DNA from: Chitinophaga agri
GTDB taxonomy: Bacteria; Bacteroidota; Bacteroidia; Chitinophagales; Chitinophagaceae
DNA: 64,000 bases
Direction: 5' to 3'
Assembly (NCBI RefSeq): GCF_010093065.1
Contig: NZ_CP048113.1
Location: 5,332,001-5,396,000 of the forward strand
Each line of letters begins with the position of its first letter. The stretch's first letter is position 1. Shown here in pieces: positions 9,454 to 16,669 of this stretch. The notes under the pieces were generated by a model. That model was not told where the DNA came from. It ran no database searches and saw nothing but the letters and a program-made list of their open reading frames with translations. Made by a program: the position numbers and the translations under genes.

Positions 9454-9499
9454 ACCCCACAAGAGCCATTCTTGTTAACCTGATTAATATATCAACGCT

Positions 9500-10285
9500 A
9501 TGCGACGCAACCATGAAATAGATTACCGTATCTATGGCGAAGAAATACAGATTGTCGAGATTGAGCTGGATCCACAGGAAACTGCAATAGCTGAGAGCGG
9601 CAGTTTTATGATGATGGACCAGGATATACAGATGCAAACGATGTTCGGGGATGGTTCACAAGCTAATCAGGGATTTTTAGGCAAACTGGTATCAGCCGGT
9701 AAGCGGATGTTGACAGGCGAGAGTCTGTTCATGACTGCATTTACCAACATGGGCCAGGGTAAGAAGCGGGTCAGTTTTGCGGCTCCTTATCCGGGTAAGA
9801 TCCTGGCAATGGACCTTCAGCGCCTTGGGGGCAAGGTCATTTGCCAGAAGGATGCGTTCCTGTGTGCAGCGAAAGGTGTTAGTATTGGGATTGAATGGCA
9901 GCGGAAGCTGGGAACCGGTATTTTCGGTGGTGAAGGCTTTATTATGGAGAAGCTGGAAGGGGATGGAATGGCATTTGTGCATGCAGGCGGCATGGTGATC
10001 GAGCGGGAGTTGTTACCAGGTCAGGTATTAAAAATTGATACTGGTTGTGTGGTAGCATATACTTCCGGAGTACATTTTGACGTTGAATTTGTAAAAGGGA
10101 TCAAAAATATGGTGTTTGGTGGCGAAGGATTGTTCTTTGCCACGTTAAGAGGTCCGGGTAAAGTATGGATACAATCCTTACCGATCAGCAGGATGGCCGC
10201 AAGGCTGGTATCTTATGGTACCGGGAAGCGAAAGGAAGAAGGTAGTATTCTGGGCGGATTAGGTAATTTACTGGACGGGGATTGA
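9500..10285 (+). CDS. AIM24 / TIGR00266 family protein
   Basis: A 261-aa soluble protein of the AIM24/TIGR00266 family. Its beta-rich fold is related to the mitochondrial biogenesis protein Aim24; its biochemical function in bacteria is unknown. Hallmarks are ELDPQETAIAESGSFMMMD (about residues 21-39), GGEGFIMEKLEGDGMAFVHA (about 140-159) and GGEGLFFATLRGPGKVWIQS (about 213-232). Glycine-rich turns repeat through the chain as in other members. No signal peptide is seen, so it is probably cytoplasmic. It has its own strong promoter, and the kynureninase gene follows after a 116-nt gap in which I see nothing recognisable. Confidence 0.88.
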   Translation: MRRNHEIDYRIYGEEIQIVEIELDPQETAIAESGSFMMMDQDIQMQTMFGDGSQANQGFLGKLVSAGKRMLTGESLFMTAFTNMGQGKKRVSFAAPYPGKILAMDLQRLGGKVICQKDAFLCAAKGVSIGIEWQRKLGTGIFGGEGFIMEKLEGDGMAFVHAGGMVIERELLPGQVLKIDTGCVVAYTSGVHFDVEFVKGIKNMVFGGEGLFFATLRGPGKVWIQSLPISRMAARLVSYGTGKRKEEGSILGGLGNLLDGD

Positions 10286-10401
10286 TCTTATACACGTTAT
10301 AGCTGTTCCGTTTGCCTCGGGAGGCATCGACAGTACTCATTTTTTTAAGTAGAGTACGGGTAATAACGGAATCAGGCAAGAGAAACCTGGAATTTTGATT
10401 T

Positions 10402-11667
10402 ATGTTTGAATTATCAAAGCGGTTTGCCGAAGAGCAGGACCAATCAGACCCATTAAAGACGTACAGGGAACAATTTTATTTCCCTCAGAGAAATGGAAGA
10501 GATGCGATTTATTTTTGCGGCAATTCTCTAGGATTACAGCCGAAGAACGTAAAACCGGCAATAGAACAGGAACTGAACGACTGGCAGCATCATGCGGTAG
10601 AAGGATACTGGAATGCGCAAAATCCATGGCTTTATTATCAGCAATACTGTAGCAAACCATTAACGAAAATAGTCGGAGCCAGCCAGGAAGAGTTGACAGT
10701 GATGAACACGCTTACTGTAAATCTCCACCTGTTATTGATGAGTTTTTACAAACCAACCAGTCAGCGCTTTAAGGTGCTGATGGAAGCAGGCGCCTTTCCG
10801 AGTGATCAGTATGCTGTGGAAACACAGGTCCGGTTTTATGGCCTGGACCCTGATGAAGCTATAATCGAAGTGGCCCCCCGGCCAGGTGAACGGTTGATCA
10901 GAGAGGAAGATATTTTTGATATTATTGAGCGGGAAAGTAGTAGCTTAGCAATAATATTATTGGGGGGAATAAACTATTATACCGGCCAATTGTTTAATAT
11001 GCAGTCCATTACGGAAGCAGCTCATAGAGTTGGAGCTGTCGTCGGTTTCGATCTGGCACACGTAGTAGGCAATGTACCTTTGAATTTGCATGACTGGGAA
11101 GTCGATTTTGCCGTTTGGTGCTCTTATAAATATTTAAATGGAGGCCCCGGCGCAGTAGGTGGAGCATTTATACACGAGAAACACGCCCGCGATACTAACC
11201 GGCAAAGACTAGGTGGCTGGTGGGGCAACGAAGAAAGTACCCGTTTTAAAATGGAGAAGGGTTTTAAACCCAAAAGCCGTGCAGAAGGCTGGCAAATTAG
11301 CACGGCACAGGTATTTAACATGGTAGCATTAAAAGCCTCACTGGAACTATTTGAGTCCGCTGGGATGGCAGCTTTAAGAGATAAGAGCATTAAACTCACC
11401 AATTATCTTGAATTCCTGTTAAAACACATAGAAAACATAAAATTTGAAATAATTACGCCAAAAAATTGTAAGGAACGCGGTGCTCAATTATCTTTGCTCT
11501 TTCATGAAAAAGGGAGAGAAATCCAACAAAAGATGACAGACGCCGGTATAATCGTCGACTGGCGGGAACCCGGAGTAATTCGTATTTCACCGGCGCCCTT
11601 ATATAACTCATATGGAGACGTATTTCATTTTTATGAAATCATAGCTAATATTGATTCAAACGCTTAA
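10402..11667 (+). CDS. kynU: Kynureninase
   Basis: PLP enzyme cleaving kynurenine or 3-hydroxykynurenine to (hydroxy)anthranilate plus alanine, in the tryptophan-to-NAD route found in many Bacteroidota. The 421 aa match the family length. Seen: IYFCGNSLGLQPK near residue 40, the DLAHVVGNVPLNLHDWEVDF segment (about 217-236) and the PLP lysine in WCSYKYLNGGPGAVGG (about 238-253). The RLGGWWG motif follows. No other kynurenine-pathway gene is in the window. The coding sequence is visibly more AT-rich than its neighbours, especially toward the 3' end. The RGG/2H gene starts 9 nt after its stop, so the two may share a transcript. Confidence 0.93.
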   Translation: MFELSKRFAEEQDQSDPLKTYREQFYFPQRNGRDAIYFCGNSLGLQPKNVKPAIEQELNDWQHHAVEGYWNAQNPWLYYQQYCSKPLTKIVGASQEELTVMNTLTVNLHLLLMSFYKPTSQRFKVLMEAGAFPSDQYAVETQVRFYGLDPDEAIIEVAPRPGERLIREEDIFDIIERESSSLAIILLGGINYYTGQLFNMQSITEAAHRVGAVVGFDLAHVVGNVPLNLHDWEVDFAVWCSYKYLNGGPGAVGGAFIHEKHARDTNRQRLGGWWGNEESTRFKMEKGFKPKSRAEGWQISTAQVFNMVALKASLELFESAGMAALRDKSIKLTNYLEFLLKHIENIKFEIITPKNCKERGAQLSLLFHEKGREIQQKMTDAGIIVDWREPGVIRISPAPLYNSYGDVFHFYEIIANIDSNA

Positions 11668-11676
11668 TTAAGTAAG

Positions 11677-13005
11677 ATGACTTTTGAGAGAAACGAACGC
11701 CCCCGCAGGCCCTACTCTCCACCTGGTACAGAAAAAGACCAAGATCCCAATAAGGAGAGACCAAGCGGCTACTTTAAACCCGATTATAATAACGAAAGGG
11801 AGGGCAGACCTGGTGGATACCGGGACAGAGAAGACAGACCTTTTAATTCTGATCGTGACGGTGGTTATAACCGCGGGGATCGTGATGGTGGCGGTGGCGG
11901 ATATCGCCCACGCGATAATGGTGGCTATGGTGACCGCGATGGCGGTGGCGGTGGTTACAATCGTGGTGGTGGATACGGCGACCGTGATGGTGGCGGATAC
12001 GGCAACCGTGGTGGCGGTGGTTACGGCGATCGCGATGGCGGTGGTGGTGGCTACAATCGTGGCGGTGGCGGATACGGCGGCGGTGATCGTGATGGTGGCG
12101 GAGGCTACAATCGCGGTGGCGGCGGTGGTGGTTACGATCGCGGCGGTGGCGGCGGTGGTTACGATCGCGGCGGTGGTGGCGGAGGCTACAATCGCGGCGG
12201 CGGTGGTGGTGGTTACGACCGCGGTGGCGGTGGTGGCGGCTACAATCGTGGCGGCGGCGGTGGTGGTTATGACCGCGGTGGCGGTGGTGGCGGCTACAAT
12301 CGCGGTGGCGGTGGTGGTGGTTACGATCGCGGCGGTGGCGGCGGTGGTTACAACCGTGGCGGCGGCGGTGGCGGCGGCTTTAACCGTGGTGGTGGCCAAC
12401 GTGGCGGCCCTCGTGGTGGCGGCCAGCGTAGACCATTTGAACCAAAACCAGACAATAAGATCTATTTTATCGCCTTACTCCCTACAGCTGAAGTAGGTAA
12501 GGAGATCATCAAAATAAAACAGGAATTCGCTGAAAAGTACGGCCCGATGTATGCGCTGAAAGTATTGCCGCATATTACCCTGCAGGTACCTTTCACAGCT
12601 GATCCTGCACTGGAAAAAGCTTTCTGTGATGAACTGGCTGAATTTGCCAAAACACAGGCGCCGTTTGAGGTTTCCCTCAATGGTTTCGGTACCTTCCCTA
12701 ATAAACAGAACCGCGTTCTGTTCATCAATGTAGAGAAGAGCGAAACAATGGGTGCCCTGCACAGACAGCTGATCAACTTCCTGCGTAAGGAGTTTGGCTT
12801 CAGTACAATGCTGGCCCGTACCGGTTTCACTCCGCATGTGACAGTTGCTTTCAAAGACCTGGAAGATGCGCAGTTCGAAAAGGCATGGCCTGAATACGAA
12901 AACAAGGAATATCAAGCCACCTTTAAGGTGAATAACCTGTACTTCCTCCGTCATAATGGTAAATCCTGGGAAGTTCTGCAGAAATGCAAACTGGGAGGAG
13001 CCTGA
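11677..13005 (+). CDS. RGG-repeat protein fused to a 2H phosphoesterase (2'-5' RNA ligase-like) domain
   Basis: A 442-aa two-part protein. Residues 1-60 are charged and Pro/Arg-rich. Residues about 65-255 are low-complexity Gly/Tyr/Arg/Asp/Asn sequence, including nine consecutive units of RGGGGGGY(D/N), resembling RGG-box RNA-binding regions. Residues about 262-440 form a 2H phosphoesterase domain with both catalytic motifs, His299-x-Thr301 (LPHITLQV) and His387-x-Thr389 (TPHVTVAF). That superfamily includes LigT/ThpR and cyclic phosphodiesterases acting on 2',3'-cyclic or 2'-5' RNA ends. An RNA-end-processing enzyme with an RNA-binding, possibly condensing, tail is the natural inference. The substrate is unknown. 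A perfect terminator follows. Confidence 0.82.
   Translation: MTFERNERPRRPYSPPGTEKDQDPNKERPSGYFKPDYNNEREGRPGGYRDREDRPFNSDRDGGYNRGDRDGGGGGYRPRDNGGYGDRDGGGGGYNRGGGYGDRDGGGYGNRGGGGYGDRDGGGGGYNRGGGGYGGGDRDGGGGYNRGGGGGGYDRGGGGGGYDRGGGGGGYNRGGGGGGYDRGGGGGGYNRGGGGGGYDRGGGGGGYNRGGGGGGYDRGGGGGGYNRGGGGGGGFNRGGGQRGGPRGGGQRRPFEPKPDNKIYFIALLPTAEVGKEIIKIKQEFAEKYGPMYALKVLPHITLQVPFTADPALEKAFCDELAEFAKTQAPFEVSLNGFGTFPNKQNRVLFINVEKSETMGALHRQLINFLRKEFGFSTMLARTGFTPHVTVAFKDLEDAQFEKAWPEYENKEYQATFKVNNLYFLRHNGKSWEVLQKCKLGGA
12112..12354 (+). repeat. Nine tandem 27-nt units encoding RGGGGGGY(D/N)
   Basis: Nine in-frame 27-nt units lie within the RGG gene. From the second unit on, YD and YN alternate, giving a 54-nt higher-order period. 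Synonymous Gly and Arg codons vary between units, so the protein repeat looks maintained rather than freshly duplicated. Less regular Gly-rich sequence extends from about 11860 to 12430. Confidence 0.9.
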
Positions 13006-13010
13006 TGATA

Positions 13011-13044
13011 AAAAGGTGGTCTGTCAAACAGACCACCTTTTTTG
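13011..13044 (+). terminator. Intrinsic terminator after the RGG/2H gene
   Basis: Perfect 14-bp arms at 13011-13024 and 13028-13041, each containing GGTGGTCTGT or its complement, are separated by 3 nt and continue into a T run. Confidence 0.9.
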
Positions 13045-13063
13045 TTTGAACACATTACAAACT

Positions 13064-13097
13064 AAGAGAGCCTGGTCATTTACGACCAGGCTCTCTT
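13064..13097. terminator. Terminator for the sigma/FecR operon, bidirectional
   Basis: Perfect 14-bp arms (13064-13077 and 13084-13097) with a six-base loop lie 32 nt past the fecR stop on the minus strand. T-rich sequence on the plus side would let it act in that direction too. Confidence 0.8.
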
Positions 13098-13128
13098 TAT
13101 TTTTAACGGCCGACTGTAGCAGCTTTTA

Positions 13129-14142
13129 TCATTGATTAGTCGCTGCTTTTCCCAACCGGTAGGTATCTCCATCTTTTGTCCAGCTTACATTTGCCGTTCT
13201 GGCAATGATCTCCAGCACTTGATCCAGTGGCTGACCAGGTGTAAGCCTTGTCTTGATAGTCAATCCCGCGACATTCTCATCTGCTACGATATTGATGCCA
13301 TACAGGGCTTCCACCTTGCTGATCACATGGCTCACAGGCTCGTCGTTGAACACCATGATATTATCCTTCCAGGCCATGAAGTCATGATTGGCAATAGCGT
13401 CTTCTGATAACTGTTGCCTTTCACCAAGTGTCGCTTTGCGACCTTCTGTCAGCACAATCTGGTCCGTCTGCTTTTCCTCTCCTGCTGATACAGCTACTTT
13501 TCCACTTAGAACAAATACTTCGGCTGGCTGTTCCGCATAGGCTTTCACATCGAAAGTAGTACCCAGCACCTGGGTCCTGGTTTGTGATGTGTACACGACA
13601 AAAGGATGTGCATCATCTTTCACTACGTCAAAGAAGGCTTCCCCATCCAGATGGATCGATCTTTCGCCATCATTAAAATGTTTGGCGTAACGAAGGCTGC
13701 TCCCTTTATTAATGAAGGCTTTTGAGCCGTCTGGTAATACGATGATATTCGTTTCATTCGCCGCTGTCTGTACGGTGATCTGCTCAGGACTTGTTAACAG
13801 GAAGTAAGCTGTTACCGCTCCGCCTAAAAGCAAAACAGCGGCTGCTGCACGAATGAAACCGCGGTAACTTCTGACAACGGTCAGCTGCTGCGGCTGCGTA
13901 TCCTGGTTGCCAGTCGTCTGCCGTTTACGGTTGAACGCCGCCCAGTTAGCGTCAATATCAGGAGTGATATCGTCGTCATTACTGTTGGTAAGTTCCCATG
14001 TTTTACGCAGTTCCTGGTAGTAGCGGCGGTTAGCGTCATCCTCCTTCAGCCAGCTATCCAGTTCCGCTTGTTCAGCGGCCCCAAGGCTGCTTTCAAGCGA
14101 GCGCACAATTAACGTTTCTATATGCTCAAAGGTGTATGACAT
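13129..14142 (-). CDS. FecR family anti-sigma factor
   Basis: Inner-membrane regulator that sequesters or activates its partner ECF sigma factor. The cytoplasmic N-terminal part contains LDSWLKEDDANRRYYQELRK (about 28-47). One transmembrane segment (GFIRAAAAVLLLGGAVTAYFLL, about 95-116, shown as a hydrophobic run) is followed by the periplasmic FecR core with IVLPDGSKAFINKGSSLRY (about 133-151) and GEAFFDVVKD. A C-terminal STN-like region (ALYGINIVADENVAGLTIK) is also present. It begins 3 nt after the sigma stop. Such pairs usually precede a SusC/SusD or TonB receptor pair, but here a terminator follows, so the target is elsewhere. Confidence 0.92.
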   Translation of the reverse strand: MSYTFEHIETLIVRSLESSLGAAEQAELDSWLKEDDANRRYYQELRKTWELTNSNDDDITPDIDANWAAFNRKRQTTGNQDTQPQQLTVVRSYRGFIRAAAAVLLLGGAVTAYFLLTSPEQITVQTAANETNIIVLPDGSKAFINKGSSLRYAKHFNDGERSIHLDGEAFFDVVKDDAHPFVVYTSQTRTQVLGTTFDVKAYAEQPAEVFVLSGKVAVSAGEEKQTDQIVLTEGRKATLGERQQLSEDAIANHDFMAWKDNIMVFNDEPVSHVISKVEALYGINIVADENVAGLTIKTRLTPGQPLDQVLEIIARTANVSWTKDGDTYRLGKAATNQ

Positions 14143-14145
14143 ACA

Positions 14146-14733
14146 TTAAAATTGTAAAAGTAAAGGATAAATAGCGCTGCCTGCCAGAAACAGGACCATT
14201 ACCTGCAAATAATCCTGCAGCGATACCCGAAGCTTTTTAAGGGCCGTCATCATCTGATTTTCAACCGTCTTGACAGATATGTTCAGCGTACTGGCAATTT
14301 CGCGATAGGATAGTTCCTCGTAACGGCTGAGAATGAAGATCTCTCTGCATTTTTCCGGTAGTTTATCGATCGCCTGCTGAATATGCCGGGTGGTTTGCTG
14401 TAGACTCTGACCAACGGGAGCTGCCTGGACGGGTTCCATATATTCCTCTATAGGCATATGAACGCCTTTACGCTTATTTTTATCAAGATAATCCAGTGCC
14501 ATATTGATCCCTGCTCTCTGCAAATATGCTTTAAAATAGACCTGATGCAGCTCTGAGCGCCGGTTCCAGATCTTGATGAACACGTCTTGTGCAAGATCTT
14601 CCGCCGTAGCATTATCCTGTACAATGCGGTAAATGGTCTTACAGACGAATGAAAAGTAGGTCTTGAAAAGAGCCTCCATGAAGGCTTCTTCATTTTCCTG
14701 TAAAAGTTCTAGTAGTTGTGCATTTTCGGGCAT
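14146..14733 (-). CDS. RNA polymerase ECF sigma-70 factor
   Basis: Extracytoplasmic-function sigma factor of 195 aa from the chosen start (MPENAQLLELL). Region 2 contains ATAEDLAQDVFIKIWNRR (about 61-78) and region 4 has LSYREIASTLNISVKTVENQ (about 137-156), the Bacteroidetes ECF recognition helix. An earlier in-frame Met at 14817 is rejected because a perfect promoter box lies between them. The last 18 residues are strongly hydrophobic (VMVLFLAGSAIYPLLLQF), an added membrane-like tail. FecR follows 3 nt later and is the predicted anti-sigma partner. Confidence 0.9.
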   Translation of the reverse strand: MPENAQLLELLQENEEAFMEALFKTYFSFVCKTIYRIVQDNATAEDLAQDVFIKIWNRRSELHQVYFKAYLQRAGINMALDYLDKNKRKGVHMPIEEYMEPVQAAPVGQSLQQTTRHIQQAIDKLPEKCREIFILSRYEELSYREIASTLNISVKTVENQMMTALKKLRVSLQDYLQVMVLFLAGSAIYPLLLQF

Positions 14734-14737
14734 AGTG

Positions 14738-14771
14738 CAAAAATAGGCTCTGTCCTTATTCCTGTTCACAA
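14738..14771 (-). promoter_or_regulatory. Promoter of the ECF sigma gene, abutting the start codon
   Basis: On the minus strand TTG (14769-14771) and TATTTTTG (14738-14745) are 23 nt apart. The start codon begins only 4 nt after the -7 box. The mRNA would then be leaderless or nearly so. Confidence 0.5.
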
Positions 14772-14840
14772 AACTGCTCGAAGTACCTGAAAATGCTGCT
14801 ATATAGCTAGCCTGCATGTGTGACGTTTTCGGATTCGGAA

Positions 14841-15596
14841 TTATAATTTGATGACCCTTCCTGAGCCCTGTATATCTTTCGTGATGGAGGGATTGCCCTT
14901 ATACCTGACATCCCCGCTACCCCGTATGCTGACATCCAGTGAATGTGATACGCTGAGGGTATGATTGCCCGACCCTTTAACAGCGACTGTAACATCCTGA
15001 CAAAGAAGATCCAGGCCGCTGACATTCCCGCTCCCACTGATCTGACTGTCGAATGAAGTAGCACTACCCAATAACTGCAGGTCTCCGCTGCCGTTTATCT
15101 CTGTGTCCAGTCTGTCTGTAACTATTCTGAAACGTGCGTTACCACTGCCGTCCGTTCTGTAGGTGAAGTTTGGTGAGCGAAGTGTATCCAGGCTTTCCAC
15201 ACTACCAGCACCTGCAAAAACAACGCTGTAATACTTCGCTGACTGCAGATAGATATCGATATTACCCACGGCACGGAGTCTCACGTCTTTTTTAATGCGG
15301 ATACGCAGGGTATTACCACTGACGTATGTATCAATCACCCGCATCAGATTATCGTCAGCGGTTATCTCTACAGGACCGTCAGTACCTTGTCTTAAATGTA
15401 TATGGAATGGACCTTCCGCATTAATATCGGTAAATGCAGCGACCGTTCTGGTTTCTGTGACAATAACACCTGAGCCGGAGATGAATTCTTTATCGCACGA
15501 AGTCAGGACAAAATTGAATATGGCGAGGAGGAGAAGCTCCCAGGTAATGGTGCTCCATCTGATAGATAAACCGCCTTTATAGTTCCATTTTTTCAT
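14841..15596 (-). CDS. GIN-domain (DUF2807) lipoprotein
   Basis: A 251-aa exported protein with a putative auto-transporter adhesin head GIN domain (DUF2807), common in Bacteroidota and of unknown function. The N-terminal hydrophobic stretch ends in a lipobox-like FVLTSC. The mature part shows the repetitive beta-helix pattern with recurring GSG motifs: GAGSVES, GSGNARF, GSGDLQL, GSGNVSG, GSGNHTL, GSGDVRY and GSGRVIKL. These are typical of the family. It lies upstream of the ECF sigma gene on the same strand with 107 nt between them; the sigma gene has its own promoter, so co-transcription is uncertain. Confidence 0.88.
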   Translation of the reverse strand: MKKWNYKGGLSIRWSTITWELLLLAIFNFVLTSCDKEFISGSGVIVTETRTVAAFTDINAEGPFHIHLRQGTDGPVEITADDNLMRVIDTYVSGNTLRIRIKKDVRLRAVGNIDIYLQSAKYYSVVFAGAGSVESLDTLRSPNFTYRTDGSGNARFRIVTDRLDTEINGSGDLQLLGSATSFDSQISGSGNVSGLDLLCQDVTVAVKGSGNHTLSVSHSLDVSIRGSGDVRYKGNPSITKDIQGSGRVIKL

Positions 15597-15670
15597 TTTT
15601 CAGGGGACTTTAATCATTATAACGGCAAATGGAACAAATACCCCTAGATCCGCCGGATTTGGCTCACAAA

Positions 15671-15709
15671 AAAAGAGCCGGCCATACAGACGTACGGAAC
15701 CGGCTTTTT
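15671..15709 (-). terminator. Terminator after the small carboxypeptidase-regulatory-like gene
   Basis: Arms containing AGCCGG (about 15675-15681) and CCGGCTTTTT (15700-15709) pair with a small bulge. On the minus strand a run of T follows. Confidence 0.7.
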
Positions 15710-15746
15710 GATTAACCCCTATGAAAACCAACTATTGCTTACATGT

Positions 15747-16070
15747 TTATTGTTCTAACTTGATTTCGCCCAGGTCAGTCACCCTACCTTCCTCTACTCT
15801 TACGTCGCTCAGCGTCACACTTTTAAAGGGTGTTTTTGCATTGACGATCACAGTGTAGATGCCTGCCTTTGCCCCCTGTACATTGAATGTGCCATCCAAT
15901 ACATCTGCTTTAAGCGTGTCTGCACCACTAATGGCCCAGGCTAAACTTGCTCCATCAAGTGGTAAAACTTTACCAGTGATAGCGCCTCCATCCATACTGC
16001 GGAAGGAGAAGATTGTAATTGTAATGACAGTCATTACAAGGGCTAATATGCTTACGCTGACTTTTTTCAT
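15747..16070 (-). CDS. Small exported carboxypeptidase-regulatory-like domain protein
   Basis: A 107-aa protein with an N-terminal signal or membrane segment (SVSILALVMTVITITIFSF, residues 4-22). A single beta-sandwich resembling the carboxypeptidase regulatory-like domain follows: ITGKVLPLDGASLAWAISG, then GTFNVQGAKAGIYTVIVNAK and a C-terminal RVTDLGEIKLEQ. Such domains are usually part of larger Bacteroidota surface proteins; here the domain stands alone. Function is unknown. It has a long upstream region with three evenly spaced TTAACAT sites and its own terminator. Confidence 0.75.
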   Translation of the reverse strand: MKKVSVSILALVMTVITITIFSFRSMDGGAITGKVLPLDGASLAWAISGADTLKADVLDGTFNVQGAKAGIYTVIVNAKTPFKSVTLSDVRVEEGRVTDLGEIKLEQ

Positions 16071-16210
16071 ATTGTCATATTTGTTTGAAGGTGATACAAT
16101 AAAGTATGGCCTTGTGGTGTAAGCATATCTGCTAAATCAACTAAAGAACTATGCATGTAAAAGATCAATTTCCATGCCACCGGACCAATAAAGGAATTAT
16201 CGGCCGTGTT

Positions 16211-16260
16211 TTAACATTCCTTTATAAGGGCTTTAACATTAAGCGGTTAGGTCTTAACAT
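16211..16260. promoter_or_regulatory. Three phased TTAACAT direct repeats
   Basis: Identical heptamers at 16211-16217, 16233-16239 and 16254-16260 are spaced 22 and 21 nt apart, about two helical turns. This is the arrangement expected for cooperative binding of a response-regulator-type protein on one DNA face. They lie 141-190 bp upstream of the small exported protein gene. The factor is unknown. Confidence 0.45.
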
Positions 16261-16556
16261 AAACCTGACAAGCTGTGAAAATTGGTCATGTCAGAGCGAT
16301 GAATGTCACCAACAAAATGGCGCATACTGCCAACAAAGTTCACATATCTGCCGGGTTTTTATGCCGCAGCCCGCTACAAACGCAAATCAATTTCCGGAAT
16401 ACATAAACAACAATTGCAAAAGCTGACATAGCTTTGCCCGCCGATCGGGCAGACTGTAGCAGCAAACATGTTAATGGAATGTCCGTAATTACTTAAAGTT
16501 ATGCGGCATAACATTATACTATATGGCATCCACCGGAAAAGTCTATCAACTTTGTG

Positions 16557-16564
16557 TACTTTTG
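16557..16564 (+). promoter_or_regulatory. -7 box upstream of the 2-oxoacid oxidoreductase gene
   Basis: TACTTTTG matches TAnnTTTG exactly. No TTG is found at the usual -33 distance. It would give a 5' leader of about 100 nt. Confidence 0.4.
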
Positions 16565-16669
16565 TGCTCCCTGGCCTTGCCAACTGGCTTTAATATATCA
16601 GCGGTTACTACCTTGCGAATGATTAAATTTACAGCCTGAAAAACAACGGATAGTTAAATAAGATATTCA

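Larger units (their letters stand above)
16071..16669. other. Long divergent intergenic region (599 nt)
   Basis: The region separates the small exported protein gene (minus) from the oxidoreductase gene (plus). It holds three TTAACAT direct repeats at 16211, 16233 and 16254, an inverted copy at 16468-16474, a short GC hairpin near 16434-16451 and a -7 box at 16557-16564. Short open frames here show no coding character I can recognise. Confidence 0.6.

Noticed and set aside
11668..12399. Long open frame antisense to the RGG repeat, rich in Ala, Thr and Val
   Set aside because: Its composition is the direct mirror of GGT/GGC glycine codons and it contains no recognisable domain. The sense gene has catalytic motifs and a terminator.
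16151..16426. 91-codon open frame in the 599-nt intergenic region
   Set aside because: Cys/Asn-rich translation without protein-like pattern; it runs through the TTAACAT repeats.
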